Shown here one piece after another: positions 1 to 10,179 of a stretch of DNA of 64,000 bases. Origin of the DNA: Limosilactobacillus sp. Its GTDB lineage: Bacteria > Bacillota > Bacilli > Lactobacillales > Lactobacillaceae. Within the stretch, counting starts at the first letter, position 1, and each line of letters opens with the position of its first letter. Under the pieces are notes generated by a model. The model was not told the DNA's origin. It saw only the letters and a program-made list of their open reading frames with translations, and did no database searches. Both the position numbers and the translations under genes were made by a program. Location: assembly GCF_022651205.1 (NCBI RefSeq), contig NZ_JALCQI010000002.1, positions 1 to 64,000 on the forward strand, written 5' to 3'.

Positions 1-152
1 TCAAGCTCAGCAAGTGCCTGAACAATCGAAGTAAAAGAATCGGCATCTGCCATCCCCAATGCTCGTCCTAGCTTCTCTGCGGAAAAGCTAACGTTGGCAT
101 TATCCGTTAGATAAGTTAATATCTGATCATTTAATTTCGTACTTGTTGTCAT
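1..152 (-). CDS. rnr: Ribonuclease R, N-terminal fragment (runs off the window)
   Basis: Only the first 50 codons are visible, starting MTTSTKLNDQILTYLTDNAN and continuing through ...FSAEKLGRALG. This matches the small N-terminal helix-turn-helix of RNase R, the processive 3'-5' exoribonuclease that degrades structured RNA; the catalytic part lies outside the window. The ATG (150-152, reverse strand) sits one base after the esterase stop codon and is preceded by GAGGTG, so it is probably translationally coupled to that gene. The assignment rests on this short N-terminus plus context: secG followed by rnr is a common Firmicutes order. A different HTH protein cannot be fully excluded. Confidence 0.75.
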   Translation of the reverse strand, partial: MTTSTKLNDQILTYLTDNANVSFSAEKLGRALGMADADSFTSIVQALAEL

Positions 153-153
153 T

Positions 154-909
154 TTACACCTCAAATATTTTTTGTAAGAAGTTGGTAACATCAGCGAATA
201 ATTGCCGATGAGCACTATTAACCGTTAATACATGGCCAGCCTGTGGATAATAATGGTAATCGACTGGTGTCCCTTGAGCTAATAGTCGTGCTTTTAGTTC
301 TTCCCCAGAATGCGGATCGATCATTTCGTCTTGACCACCCTGACCGATAAAAAATGGCTGGTGAATGGTATCAAGGTGCTGATCAATTTCCCGCGTCATT
401 TGACTAATCTCTTCTAGTTGCTTTGGCAGTAACTGGTCAATTTCATTAATCCGCATCGTTATTTCTTGCGAAGGCAACTTCTGCTTTTGATAATAAGCCG
501 ACGATAATTGAGGGAAGAATTCGGGAACGTTGGATTTTCCCCAACTAGTTACGGGCGAAGCAAACACGCCACCACCAGCTAAAGCAGGATCATTCTCTAA
601 AGCCTTGGTCGCTAAGAGTCCCCCTAAAGATAATCCAAGAACGGCAACCTTAGTCATCCCCAGATCTCGCAACTTGCGAATCGCTAATTGAGTATCTGAC
701 CACCATTCTTCTGGACTTCCCTTTTGTAATACAGTCAGCGGATCCTTACCGTGTCCCGTAAATACCGGAGCATAAATCGTATAATTCTGTCGTTCAAGAT
801 GTCGCGCCAACATTCGGACATCGGCACTGCTGCTCGTATACGAATGTAGAAGAACTACTCCATTACGCCCATGTGGAAATAAAAAGGGCTTTCCCGAACT
901 AACTTCCAT
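154..909 (-). CDS. est: Alpha/beta-hydrolase carboxylesterase
   Basis: A 251-aa cytoplasmic serine hydrolase of the short-chain carboxylesterase/monoacylglycerol-lipase type. Visible features are the N-terminal strand VVLLHSYTSS (oxyanion region), the nucleophile elbow GLSLGG, an acidic stretch around GQGGQDEMID (probable Asp), and GHVL near the C-terminus carrying the probable catalytic His. The start is placed at the ATG ending at 909 because AAGGAGAG lies 4 nt upstream; an in-frame extension to 948 has no ribosome site and runs into a terminator hairpin. It lies between secG and rnr, as in many lactobacilli. The exact substrate cannot be read from the sequence; such enzymes cleave short-chain esters. 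Confidence 0.85.
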   Translation of the reverse strand: MEVSSGKPFLFPHGRNGVVLLHSYTSSSADVRMLARHLERQNYTIYAPVFTGHGKDPLTVLQKGSPEEWWSDTQLAIRKLRDLGMTKVAVLGLSLGGLLATKALENDPALAGGGVFASPVTSWGKSNVPEFFPQLSSAYYQKQKLPSQEITMRINEIDQLLPKQLEEISQMTREIDQHLDTIHQPFFIGQGGQDEMIDPHSGEELKARLLAQGTPVDYHYYPQAGHVLTVNSAHRQLFADVTNFLQKIFEV

Positions 910-921
910 TATTCTCTCCTT

Positions 922-960
922 AAAATAAAAAAGGCCTCCTGAATACATGATACAGGAGGC
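922..960 (-). terminator. Rho-independent terminator after secG
   Basis: On the minus strand GCCTCCTG and CAGGAGGC (934-941 and 953-960) pair around an 11-nt loop, followed by CTTTTTTATTTT. It lies between secG and the esterase, so the esterase and rnr would be expressed by read-through or from their own promoter. Confidence 0.85.
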
Positions 961-969
961 ATCGCTGCT

Positions 970-1209
970 CTAGTGTGATGAAACGAAAACTAAGGCTAAC
1001 GCCAGGATAAAGAAAATTGCCCCACAAATGGTAGTAACAACCTGCATTACCGCTTCGAACCCACGTGCTTTCCGCCGTGAGAACAAGTCACCAGCTCCAC
1101 CTGTTAAAGCAGACATTGCATCGTTATCGTTCTTAGCTGGTTGCATCATTACGCATGCAATCAGAACTACACAATCTATTAAAAATAAAGTCATTAATGT
1201 GTTATACAA
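970..1209 (-). CDS. secG: Preprotein translocase subunit SecG
   Basis: A 79-aa membrane protein with two hydrophobic segments (about residues 3-22 and 54-76) separated by a polar loop containing GGAGDLFSRRKARGFE, the typical SecG pattern (glycine-rich loop then basic residues). SecG is the non-essential third subunit of the SecYEG channel and helps the SecA-driven cycle. Translation most likely starts at a TTG (1207-1209, reverse strand): AGGAGG lies 8 nt upstream, whereas the first ATG (codon 6) is too far from it. Together with secA at 33-35 kb this supplies two Sec components in the window. Confidence 0.93.
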   Translation of the reverse strand: MYNTLMTLFLIDCVVLIACVMMQPAKNDNDAMSALTGGAGDLFSRRKARGFEAVMQVVTTICGAIFFILALALVFVSSH

Positions 1210-1274
1210 GGATTTTTCCTCCTAATAATTACCCACTATATCTAGTACATAATAACATATTATAAAACTAATTT

Positions 1275-2819
1275 CTATACTTTTGGTGCATGAGATGCAT
1301 GTTCTAAGATTTCTTGCAACTTATTCTTATCCGAAATATTCGCTTGAATTAAGAGTGTATCGCCCGCTAAGAGAATCGTTTGCCCATTTGGGATCAACTT
1401 ATCTTCACCACGGTAAATCAATGAGACGATACAATCGGCTGGCCAAGAATAGTCCGCAATTTTACACCCATCAAACTCTGACCCAGGGTAGATCGTCACG
1501 GAAAGGGTTTCTTGATGAAGAGGCTTTTTATCAGCATGGAGACCAATAAAGTTTTCAAACATTGCCGTATAAACCGGTTCACCATGCAGGGCATCGACAA
1601 CAAGGTAAGCAATGATTGAAACCATCGCTAGCGGCATCAAGTGGGCCAGTGAACCGACCATTTCAGTAATTAATAGGATTGCGGTAAATGGTGCCTTACT
1701 AATGCAGGCAAAGTATCCCGCCATTGCGTAAATAATAAAGTTAGGAAGGTAACGTGCCGGCAAAATACCAAAGCGAGTCATTAGTGCACAGTAAACCGCC
1801 CCTAAAACCGCTCCCAGGGTAAGGATTGGGAGAAAGATTCCCCCTGGTAACTGACTACCGTAACTAATCATCGAAAAGACAAAGCGGAGAACAAAAAGGC
1901 CAGCAAAAAGGGTCAATGAGAATGGCAATAATCTTAATTCCGCAATTAGCTGGTTACCACCACCCAGAGTGTATGGGAGGTACCAAGCAATTGGAATAAC
2001 CAGCAAAAACGGGATAACCGGGTAAGCTGCTGGTTTTAACCAGGTTAGTTTTGCCGACCATTTATCAAGCCGCAAAATAACAACTTGATAGAGACGGCCA
2101 AGAATCCCTAACGCAACACCCAAGATAATCAAATGCCAATATAGGCCAACCGGCAATTCATAACGATACGGAACGTTTAAGACCGGCTTAAGACCAAAAA
2201 TAGTCATCGACACCATATTTGAACAAAGGGAACTAATAAAGGTTGCCAACCAAATTAATGGTGAAAAATTATGGTAAACCTCTTCTAGAATAAAGATGGT
2301 ACTAGCGATCGGTGCATTAAAAGCGGCTGCTAATCCAGCAGCAGCACCACTGGCAATTCCAACCCGCCGATTAAGTGAATCCGCGTGAGCTGTTTCTGCC
2401 ACACCTTGACCAATCGTTGCGCCTAACTGAATTGACGGTCCTTCACGTCCAAGAAATAATCCTGAACCAATGGCAAAGATTCCGCCAAGGTACTTTCGCC
2501 ATAAAACCGGCCACCACTTTTCGTCGAATTGGCACTTTAATTGTCCCTCAACCTGAGGAATCCCAGAACCCTTAATATTGGGGTACCGTTGTGCTAGTCT
2601 CCCCAAAATCAGGGCTAAAACAACCGAACCGATCGCCCAATAGATCACCCCAACAGGATGGTGGTGAAAATAGGCAAAACTACTAGTAACGATTCCCAAG
2701 AAATGTTGAATAATCAGCCGAAACGTACTAACTACTAGCCCCGTTAATAGACCAATAATGATCGCGCGAAACATCTGTTTAACTTGACTATCTTGATTGG
2801 CGATTGCTTCCTTATTCAT
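1275..2819 (-). CDS. clcA: ClC-family chloride channel/antiporter with C-terminal TrkA-C domain
   Basis: A 514-aa polytopic membrane protein. All three ClC selectivity-filter motifs are present: GSGIP (in KGSGIPQVEG), GREGP (with the gating glutamate) and GGIFLP. The last ~80 residues form a soluble RCK_C/TrkA-C-like domain (ETLSVTIYPGSEFDG... GDTLLIQA), the usual architecture of the Firmicutes ClC subgroup. The family exchanges Cl- for H+ or conducts anions such as fluoride; the classic chloride-type filter suggests Cl-/H+ exchange, which helps acid tolerance. The start is set at the ATG with AGGGG 5 nt upstream, not at the 11-codon-longer reading. It is a single gene between secG and a divergent-looking spacer. 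Confidence 0.9.
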   Translation of the reverse strand: MNKEAIANQDSQVKQMFRAIIIGLLTGLVVSTFRLIIQHFLGIVTSSFAYFHHHPVGVIYWAIGSVVLALILGRLAQRYPNIKGSGIPQVEGQLKCQFDEKWWPVLWRKYLGGIFAIGSGLFLGREGPSIQLGATIGQGVAETAHADSLNRRVGIASGAAAGLAAAFNAPIASTIFILEEVYHNFSPLIWLATFISSLCSNMVSMTIFGLKPVLNVPYRYELPVGLYWHLIILGVALGILGRLYQVVILRLDKWSAKLTWLKPAAYPVIPFLLVIPIAWYLPYTLGGGNQLIAELRLLPFSLTLFAGLFVLRFVFSMISYGSQLPGGIFLPILTLGAVLGAVYCALMTRFGILPARYLPNFIIYAMAGYFACISKAPFTAILLITEMVGSLAHLMPLAMVSIIAYLVVDALHGEPVYTAMFENFIGLHADKKPLHQETLSVTIYPGSEFDGCKIADYSWPADCIVSLIYRGEDKLIPNGQTILLAGDTLLIQANISDKNKLQEILEHASHAPKV

Positions 2820-2926
2820 TCTTTCCCCTAACTTTCTTCTAAGATACACCAAAGTATTGTACTACATCTTAAAAGAAAAAGCAGGCGGTGAACCATGATA
2901 AGTCCATTGCCTATTTGATAAAAAAT

Positions 2927-4312
2927 CTATTTAACTGTCTGTTTTGTTCCTCGATGACGAATTAGGTAAACAACCGTGGCAACAATCAATACCAGTGCCC
3001 CAACAATTACTGAAACCCGCGTATCAGGATTAATGAACATGAAGACCACAATCACAATCAACATGATAAAGGCAAAGTAGTTGGAGAATGGGTAAAGCGG
3101 CAACTTAAATGGGTGATCTGCCATCAGGTCTGGGTTATTCTTTCGAAATCGTAATTCGGCAAGAAGAATTACAAACCACGGAATCATCCCTGGTAAGACG
3201 GATGAACTAAAGACAACCACAAACATATCAGAAGTTGAGTGGTTATAAACTGAAGAAATCATATCAATGATAAAGCCAATCAGGATTCCTCCAGAAATTC
3301 CTAAAATAGCTGCATCAGGAACGATCCGCTTAGAAAGACGACCAAAGATCTTCGGTGCGTCACCTTCATGAGAAAGCTTGAATAACATCCGACTAGAACT
3401 GTAAATTCCTGAGTTAGCACCGGAAAGGGCTGCTGTTAAAACAACAAAGTTAATAATTGATGCCGCAGCGGTAATCCCCACCTTCGCAAAGGTTGAAACA
3501 AATGGTGAACCAACGCTACTCAACTTATCCCACGGGTAAATCGTAACAATAACGAAGATCGCACCAACATAAAAGATTAAGATCCGGAAAAGAACGGACT
3601 TAACAGATTTGATAATTGCTTCTTGTGGGTCAGCCACTTCCCCGGCAGAAATTCCTAATAATTCAATTCCTTCATATGAACCAACGATGATTGACATGGA
3701 GAAGAAGAAACCACTGACACCACCAGTAAAGAAACCACCGTGGGACCATAAGTTACTAAAGCCTGTTGGGTGTCCACCATTACCAAAGCCAAAAAGGATC
3801 ACCATAAAGCCAAGGAAAATCATGAAGATAATGGTAACGACCTTGATCATCGCAAACCAGAATTCAAGGGAGCCATATGCCTTAGCACTAGCGAGGTTTG
3901 CCAATACCAAGAAAATGATAATCACAATCCCAGCGATCCAGGTATGCATATGTGGCCACCAAAACTTCAGGTACTCCGTTGCCGCCACAACTTCAGACAT
4001 CCCAACGACAATATATTCAAAGACATTCGCCCACTTAGCAAGGTAACCAGCAAGGGGATGAACATATTCAGTAGCGTAATCAGCAAATGATCCCGTTCCC
4101 GGATTAATATAAATCATTTCCCCCAACGCTCGCATAACAATATAAAGAATCAGCCCAACAAAGGCGTACGCTAAAAGAACTGACGGACCAGTCCACTTAA
4201 TAGTCGAAGTTGATCCCATAAACAAACCAACACCGATTGCACCACCTAAGGAGATCATCTCCATTTGATTAGCGGTCATCGATCGCCGCAATTTTGGCGC
4301 AGAATCTTTCAT
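2927..4312 (-). CDS. Amino-acid permease (APC superfamily, AAT family)
   Basis: A 461-aa protein with about 12 transmembrane helices. The N-terminus (LRRSMTANQMEMISLGGAIG followed by VGLFMGS) is the hallmark TM1 region of amino-acid:H+ symporters of the GabP/LysP/CycA/AnsP group, and GSFADYATEYVHPLAG is the conserved TM3 region. Substrate cannot be fixed from sequence. A good promoter (TTGGCA-17-TATAAT) lies just upstream. The start is the ATG following GGGATTTGATACTA; a TTG three codons earlier is possible. It is monocistronic. Confidence 0.85.
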   Translation of the reverse strand: MKDSAPKLRRSMTANQMEMISLGGAIGVGLFMGSTSTIKWTGPSVLLAYAFVGLILYIVMRALGEMIYINPGTGSFADYATEYVHPLAGYLAKWANVFEYIVVGMSEVVAATEYLKFWWPHMHTWIAGIVIIIFLVLANLASAKAYGSLEFWFAMIKVVTIIFMIFLGFMVILFGFGNGGHPTGFSNLWSHGGFFTGGVSGFFFSMSIIVGSYEGIELLGISAGEVADPQEAIIKSVKSVLFRILIFYVGAIFVIVTIYPWDKLSSVGSPFVSTFAKVGITAAASIINFVVLTAALSGANSGIYSSSRMLFKLSHEGDAPKIFGRLSKRIVPDAAILGISGGILIGFIIDMISSVYNHSTSDMFVVVFSSSVLPGMIPWFVILLAELRFRKNNPDLMADHPFKLPLYPFSNYFAFIMLIVIVVFMFINPDTRVSVIVGALVLIVATVVYLIRHRGTKQTVK

Positions 4313-4350
4313 TAGTATCAAATCCCTTTTTGAAATTATAGCTTTTCAAA

Positions 4351-4379
4351 TTATATTATATGAATTTCAATTTGCCAAG
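4351..4379 (-). promoter_or_regulatory. Promoter of the amino-acid permease gene
   Basis: On the minus strand TTGGCA (-35, 4374-4379), a 17-nt spacer and TATAAT (-10, 4351-4356). Only one mismatch block separates it from the sigma-A consensus. Confidence 0.75.
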
Positions 4380-4489
4380 GATTTCTCTAATCGTTTTCTC
4401 ATTGTTAACTAGTTAAGCCAAAAATATTAAAGTTAATTAAGTATTTACTTATTTAGGTTAACAAAATTAAGTAATAACCACTTTCAGCC

Positions 4490-4535
4490 AAAAAATAAGT
4501 TACCCACACTCAGAAATCCTCCAAATGTAGGTAGC
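4490..4535 (-). terminator. Terminator of the glycolytic operon (after eno)
   Basis: On the minus strand GCTACCTAC (4527-4535) pairs with GTGGGTAAC (4499-4507), one mismatch, followed by TTATTTTTT. It lies 46 bp after the eno stop codon. Confidence 0.7.
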
Positions 4536-4580
4536 TTACTAAATTTATAATCAGAACTTATATCTAGTTCTAATATTTAA

Positions 4581-5924
<1,344 letters not shown>

Positions 5925-5991
5925 TTAAATTCGATAGCAATCGCGCTACTTCATTAACATTGTATTATTTTGTGCAAGCAAAAACAAGCAT

Positions 5992-6741
5992 TTAGTGGTT
6001 AACTAATTTTAAAAATGTTTCTGGATCTAAACTGGCACCCCCAACAAGGACACCATCAATGTCTCGACTTGCCATCAATGCATTAATATTATCTGTTGTA
6101 ACACTACCACCATAAAGGACCCGGACATCATCTGCAACTTCATTGCCATACATGTAAGCGACTGTTTGCCGAATCAGGTAGCATCCCTCTTCCGCTTCAT
6201 TTGGATCGGCACTTTGACCGGTTCCAATCGCCCAACTTGGTTCATAAGCGATCGTAACATGCCGAATCTCGTCGCTTGATAATCCCTTAGCATCATAAAG
6301 GATCTGGTTTACAACCCAGTGAACCTTTTTACCAGCTGTTCTTCGTCCCATTGTGTCATCACAGCACACAATCGGACAAAGGTGATCCGCCAAAGCTGCC
6401 TTGATCTTTTTGTTAATAATCTCATCAGTTTCATGAAAGTATTTTCGCCGTTCGGAGTGTCCCAGAATCACATGGTGAATCCCTGCTTGATATAAGGCAA
6501 GGGGACTTGTCTCACCCGTATATGCTCCTTCATTTTTGTAGTAACAATTTTCGGCAGCAATTTTTAACGGTGAACCGTTAGCAGCTTCGATCATTGGCAC
6601 CAATGATAAAGTTGGGCCCGCGATTGCTGTTTCTAACTGGTCTGCTGGCGGTAACTGATCCCGGACCTTTTTTACAAAGTCAACCGATTCAGCCACCGTT
6701 TTATGCATCTTCCAATTTGCAGCAATAATTGGCACCCTCAT
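5992..6741 (-). CDS. tpiA: Triosephosphate isomerase
   Basis: A 249-aa TIM-barrel enzyme interconverting dihydroxyacetone phosphate and glyceraldehyde-3-phosphate. It shows ANWKMHKT (Asn/Lys of the active site), HSERR (electrophilic His), AYEPSWAIGTG (catalytic Glu and loop 6) and YGGSV (phosphate binding). Third gene of the glycolytic cluster. The 166-bp gap from pgk contains an imperfect palindrome and a possible internal promoter (TACAAT in the minus strand near 6770), so tpiA-eno may also be transcribed separately. Confidence 0.98.
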   Translation of the reverse strand: MRVPIIAANWKMHKTVAESVDFVKKVRDQLPPADQLETAIAGPTLSLVPMIEAANGSPLKIAAENCYYKNEGAYTGETSPLALYQAGIHHVILGHSERRKYFHETDEIINKKIKAALADHLCPIVCCDDTMGRRTAGKKVHWVVNQILYDAKGLSSDEIRHVTIAYEPSWAIGTGQSADPNEAEEGCYLIRQTVAYMYGNEVADDVRVLYGGSVTTDNINALMASRDIDGVLVGGASLDPETFLKLVNH

Positions 6742-6811
6742 CTAAATCACTCCTCATCATAAATGGGATTGTAACAGAAAACTTTAACATTACCTCAATA
6801 TACAAACAGGT

Positions 6812-6840
6812 CCAAGCATTCGGAACTTCCGAACACTTGA
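6812..6840 (-). promoter_or_regulatory. Intercistronic hairpin between pgk and tpiA
   Basis: On the minus strand AAGTGTTCGGAA and TTCCGAATGCTT fold back on each other with one mismatch and no T-tract. Further left, near 6875-6890, GGACTAT/ATAGTCC makes a second short palindrome. Without a T-run these look like mRNA processing or stability structures rather than a terminator. Confidence 0.5.
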
Positions 6841-6907
6841 ACCCTATTTGCAGTTATGGGAGGTTCGAAAACGGACTATAATAGTCCTATCTCACCCCTA
6901 TTATATA

Positions 6908-8119
6908 TTACTTTTCAGAAATTGCAGCAATTCCCGGCAAAGTCTTACCTTCAAGGTAAGTTAATGAAGCTCCACCACCAGTAGAAATGTGGGTAAGCTT
7001 GTCAGCAACACCTAATTGCTTAACAGCAGCAGTTGAGTCACCACCACCAACAATAGTAGTTGCATTAGTCAAAGTACCAAGGAACTTACCTATTTCAAGG
7101 GTTCCCTTAGCAAAGTTTGGCTTTTCAAAGACACCCATAGGACCGTTCCAAACAACAGTCTTAGCATCCTTCAATACATTTTCAAATTCCTTGATAGACT
7201 TTGGACCAATGTCAAGTGCCATCCAGCCATCATCAATGTCGCCTTCAACAACCTTAGTGTTAGCGTCATTATCAAACTTGTCAGCAACAACATTATCAAT
7301 TGGCAAAACAAGCTTGTCGCCAGCCTTGTCAAGGATCTTCTTAGCAACATCAACCTTGTCCTTTTCAACAAGTGAGTCACCAGTCTTGATACCCTTAGCA
7401 GCGTAGAATGTATAAGCCATTCCACCACCAATGATAATCTTATCAGCCTTTTCAAGAAGGTTATCGATAACACCAATCTTGTCAGATACCTTGGCACCAC
7501 CAAGAATGGCAACGAATGGACGTTGTGGATTATCAACAGCGTCACCTAAGAACTTGATTTCCTTTTCCATTAAGAAACCAGCAGCAGCCTTGCCTGGCAT
7601 GTTAGTTGCAATACCAACATTAGAAGCGTGCTTACGGTGTGCAGTACCAAAGGCATCGTTAACGTAAACGTCACCCAATGAAGCCCAGTACTTGCCTAAT
7701 TCAGGGTCATTGCCTGATTCGCGCTTAACGTATTTTCCATCCTTAACATCTTCGTAACGGGTGTTTTGGACAAGTAATACTTCGCCATCCTTAAGTTCGT
7801 TAATAGCGTCTTCAAGTTCCTTACCTTCTGTAACGGGAACGAACTTAACTGGCTTGTTAAGTAATTCGGAAAGACGTTCTGCAACAGCCTTTAATGACTT
7901 AGCAGGCTTGTCTTCTTCCTTCTTAATCCGGCCAAGGTGTGAAAAGAGAATTGCCTTACCGTTATGTTCGATAACGTACTTAATAGTTGGTAATGCGGCA
8001 ACAATCCGGTTGTCGTCTTCAACCTTAGTTCCGTCATCACTAATTGGAACATTAAAGTCAACCCGCATTAATACCTTTTTACCATCGAGTTGTAAATCTT
8101 CAACAGTTAATTTTGCCAT
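6908..8119 (-). CDS. pgk: Phosphoglycerate kinase
   Basis: A 403-aa two-domain kinase making ATP from 1,3-bisphosphoglycerate. Features include RVDFNVPI at the N-terminus, FSHLGR, the basic-patch segment [26 protein letters not shown], and the nucleotide-binding WNGPMGVFE and GGGDSTAAV near the C-terminus. Preceded by AAGGAGG. Second gene of the gap operon; 92 bp separate it from gapA and contain a stem-loop. Confidence 0.98.
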   Translation of the reverse strand: MAKLTVEDLQLDGKKVLMRVDFNVPISDDGTKVEDDNRIVAALPTIKYVIEHNGKAILFSHLGRIKKEEDKPAKSLKAVAERLSELLNKPVKFVPVTEGKELEDAINELKDGEVLLVQNTRYEDVKDGKYVKRESGNDPELGKYWASLGDVYVNDAFGTAHRKHASNVGIATNMPGKAAAGFLMEKEIKFLGDAVDNPQRPFVAILGGAKVSDKIGVIDNLLEKADKIIIGGGMAYTFYAAKGIKTGDSLVEKDKVDVAKKILDKAGDKLVLPIDNVVADKFDNDANTKVVEGDIDDGWMALDIGPKSIKEFENVLKDAKTVVWNGPMGVFEKPNFAKGTLEIGKFLGTLTNATTIVGGGDSTAAVKQLGVADKLTHISTGGGASLTYLEGKTLPGIAAISEK

Positions 8120-8149
8120 AGATTATGTTTCCTCCTTCTTGGTCAAGAA

Positions 8150-8184
8150 AAAGGGTGGTCGGAGTCTCCTCCTCCCACCTTTTT
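8150..8184 (-). terminator. Stem-loop between gapA and pgk (attenuator-like)
   Basis: On the minus strand GGTGG and CCACC, with an inner GGAG/CTCC, form a stem directly followed by CTTTTTC. This resembles a weak terminator or a 3' stabiliser, giving more gapA mRNA than pgk mRNA. The effect is inferred. Confidence 0.55.
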
Positions 8185-8211
8185 GATGCTTTAATATTTC
8201 AGCACTTCGGA

Positions 8212-9225
8212 TTAAAGTTCAGCAAAGTGAAGCAAAGTCCGGATCATGTTGCAAGTGAAACCATTTTCGTTGTCGTACCAAGCAACAGTCTTAACTAATT
8301 GAGTACCATCTTCACCTTCCATAATTTCGGTTTGTGATGGGTCAAATACTGAACCAAAGGTAGAACCAATGATATCACTTGAAACGATTGGGTCTTCAGT
8401 GTAGCCGTAAGCAGGGTTGTTTTCAGCAGCCTTCTTCATAGCACCATTAACTTCATCAACTGATACCTTCTTGTTCAAGATAGCGACAAGTTCAGTCAAT
8501 GAACCAGTAGGAACAGCAACACGTTGTGCGTGACCAGAAAGCTTACCGTTCAATTCTGGAATAACAAGACCAATAGCCTTAGCAGCACCACTTGAGTGAG
8601 GAATAGTGTTAACTGCGGCAGCACGGTTGTTACGGAACTTCTTACCACGTGGTTGGTCAAGAACAGCTTGACTACCAGTGTAAGCGTGAACAGTAGTCAT
8701 AGTACCAACCTTAAGGCCGAAGTTCTTGTTCAACCAGTAAGCCATTGGTGCAAGACAACTAGTGGTGCATGAACCAGCAGAAACAATCTTGTCGTCAGCC
8801 TTCAAAGTGTCCAAGTTAACGCCTGGAACAACAGTAGGGATGTTACCAGCAGGTGCAGAAATAAGAACACGCTTTGCGCCGGCATCCAAGTGGGCTTGTG
8901 ACTTTTCTGCAGAAGTGTAGAAACCAGTACATTCAAGGACAAAGTCAACGCCGTCGTTCTTTACCCAAGGAATATTACGTGCGTCACGTTCTGCGTATAC
9001 AGGGTATTCCTTACCATCAACAACAATACCATTGTCAGTTGATGAAACTTCACCATCAAAACGACCTTGAGTTGAGTCATACTTAAGCAAGTAAGCCAAC
9101 ATTTCTGGTGAAGTCAAGTCGTTGATAGCAACAACTTCAATATCATCAGTGTTAAGTTCGTGAATACGACGGAATGCCAAACGACCAATACGGCCGAAAC
9201 CATTAATACCAATCTTTACAGTCAT
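8212..9225 (-). CDS. gapA: Glyceraldehyde-3-phosphate dehydrogenase (NAD-dependent type)
   Basis: A 337-aa glycolytic enzyme oxidising glyceraldehyde-3-phosphate with NAD+. The Rossmann start [12 protein letters not shown] and an acidic residue after strand 2 (VVAINDLTS, Asp) indicate NAD rather than NADP preference. [10 protein letters not shown] contains the catalytic Cys; the partner His is in TTVHAYTG. The start is the ATG 10 nt after GGAGG; a 23-codon extension toward 9294 has no ribosome site. It heads the glycolytic cluster, with its own promoter and a cre box upstream. No cggR repressor gene precedes it, unlike the arrangement known in L. plantarum and Bacillus. Confidence 0.98.
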   Translation of the reverse strand: MTVKIGINGFGRIGRLAFRRIHELNTDDIEVVAINDLTSPEMLAYLLKYDSTQGRFDGEVSSTDNGIVVDGKEYPVYAERDARNIPWVKNDGVDFVLECTGFYTSAEKSQAHLDAGAKRVLISAPAGNIPTVVPGVNLDTLKADDKIVSAGSCTTSCLAPMAYWLNKNFGLKVGTMTTVHAYTGSQAVLDQPRGKKFRNNRAAAVNTIPHSSGAAKAIGLVIPELNGKLSGHAQRVAVPTGSLTELVAILNKKVSVDEVNGAMKKAAENNPAYGYTEDPIVSSDIIGSTFGSVFDPSQTEIMEGEDGTQLVKTVAWYDNENGFTCNMIRTLLHFAEL

Positions 9226-9362
9226 ACTGCAATTTCCTCCTTTAGGAAAAACATAATTAGTGTTTGCTAATTCAATCACATTTGCTTGACTCACAGCTCA
9301 ATCAAGCCGTGACAAGCATCTATACAAGTTCATGACTTAGCAATTACAACCTTACGGTATTA

Positions 9363-9391
9363 ATAATACTCACAATTCACTAACTTGTCTA
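9363..9391 (-). promoter_or_regulatory. Promoter of the gapA operon
   Basis: Minus strand TAGACA (9386-9391), 17 nt, TATTAT (9363-9368). The 5' untranslated leader would be about 130 nt. Confidence 0.65.
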
Positions 9392-9423
9392 TCTAATTAG
9401 CCTGAAAAATTCGATTTTTCTTG

Positions 9424-9437
9424 TGAAAACGTTATCA
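9424..9437. promoter_or_regulatory. Catabolite-responsive element (cre), CcpA site
   Basis: TGAAAACGTTATCA fits the cre consensus TGWAANCGNTNWCA at every position. It lies upstream of the gapA -35 box (centre about 74 nt before the inferred start), a place where CcpA usually activates. It is also just upstream of the divergent tRNA-Arg promoter. Confidence 0.75.
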
Positions 9438-9460
9438 TTTTGAAAAGTTGTAATTTTTAG

Positions 9461-9489
9461 TTGCAATTATAACGGGAATACGATAATAT
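9461..9489 (+). promoter_or_regulatory. Promoter of the tRNA-Arg gene
   Basis: TTGCAA (9461-9466), 17 nt, TAATAT (9484-9489), ending 13 bp before the tRNA. Confidence 0.65.
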
Positions 9490-9502
9490 AATATTTGTTG
9501 AC

Positions 9503-9574
9503 GCGCCCTTAGTGTAATGGATCGCACGTGAGATTCCGGTTCTCGAGATCCGAGTTCGACTCTCGGGGGGCGCA
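9503..9574 (+). tRNA. tRNA-Arg, anticodon CCG
   Basis: A full cloverleaf can be folded by eye: acceptor GCGCCCT/GGGGCGC (9503-9509 with 9567-9573, one G-U), D-stem GTGT/GCAC, anticodon stem TGAGA/TCTCG with loop TTCCGGT (anticodon CCG at 9536-9538), T-stem CCGAG/CTCGG with loop TTCGACT, discriminator A at 9574. CCA is not encoded. It reads CGG, a rare arginine codon in such genomes. Confidence 0.93.
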
Positions 9575-9586
9575 TTATCTTATTTA

Positions 9587-9636
9587 AATAAGAGACCAGA
9601 AGCGCAACGATTGCTTTTCTGGCCTCTTATTTTTTT
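9587..9636 (+). terminator. Terminator of tRNA-Arg
   Basis: AATAAGAG.CCAGAA pairs with TTCTGG.CTCTTATT, followed by a run of seven T. Confidence 0.85.
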
Positions 9637-9661
9637 GCAGCTACTTAAGTAATGTAAAAGA

Positions 9662-9698
9662 AAAGCAATCCCGATTATCATAATCTAGGGATTGCTTT
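9662..9698. terminator. Bidirectional terminator hairpin
   Basis: AAAGCAATCCC (9662-9672) and GGGATTGCTTT (9688-9698) are exact complements. A/T runs flank both sides, so it can end the tRNA transcript and the convergent small gene on the minus strand. Confidence 0.7.
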
Positions 9699-9757
9699 AT
9701 TTTCAATATAAAAAGGCTAACTAGTTTAATCCTAATTAACCTCATTACATAATTAAA

Positions 9758-9889
9758 TTACTTTTCTTCAGCTGGCTTTTCCTTAGCCCACTTACGAATA
9801 GCTTCAATCTTCTTTTCCTTTAATGCTCGCTTGTACTTAGGAGCAATTGGCCGACGACCTTGAACGCCGTATGGGTGTGCTTTACGCAT
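9758..9889 (-). CDS. Small, strongly basic protein (43 aa), unknown function
   Basis: Starts MRKAHPYGVQGRRPIAPKYK and ends in a lysine-rich helix-like tail (KEKKIEAIRKWAKEK). About 16 of the 43 residues are Lys or Arg, suggesting nucleic-acid or ribosome binding. The ATG at 9887-9889 has a perfect GGAGG 8 nt upstream; the longer reading to 9964 has no such site. It has its own terminator downstream. I do not recognise the family. The strong ribosome site and non-random composition argue that it is real. Confidence 0.65.
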   Translation of the reverse strand: MRKAHPYGVQGRRPIAPKYKRALKEKKIEAIRKWAKEKPAEEK

Positions 9890-10088
9890 AGCAAATGCCT
9901 CCTTATATATTAAACGTAAATTAATTAACGTTCCAATTATACCGGGCATCGATTTAAAAAGCAACCCTTCTCAAGGACCTTACTTTCAACGATACTATTA
10001 TATCAATAATTAAGCCATAGAAATTTTATTTCCTAATCAACCTAGACCAATTTTAAAATAATTGATTTAAATATTATTAACAAAAGGG

Positions 10089-10117
10089 TTTACAAATTAT
10101 ACCAATCAGTGTACTAT
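10089..10117 (+). promoter_or_regulatory. Promoter of a small autonomous transcript
   Basis: TTTACA (10089-10094), exactly 17 nt, TACTAT (10112-10117). With the terminator at 10388-10416 it defines a transcript of about 290 nt. Confidence 0.65.
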
Positions 10118-10179
10118 ATAGTTGTAATCAAAAAGGAGCTAATTAAAACGCTCAATATATGAAAACGAGGTAATTTATT

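Noticed and set aside
4390..4405. cre-like sequence TCTAATCGTTTTCT near the permease promoter
   Set aside because: Differs from consensus at two fixed positions; too weak to call.
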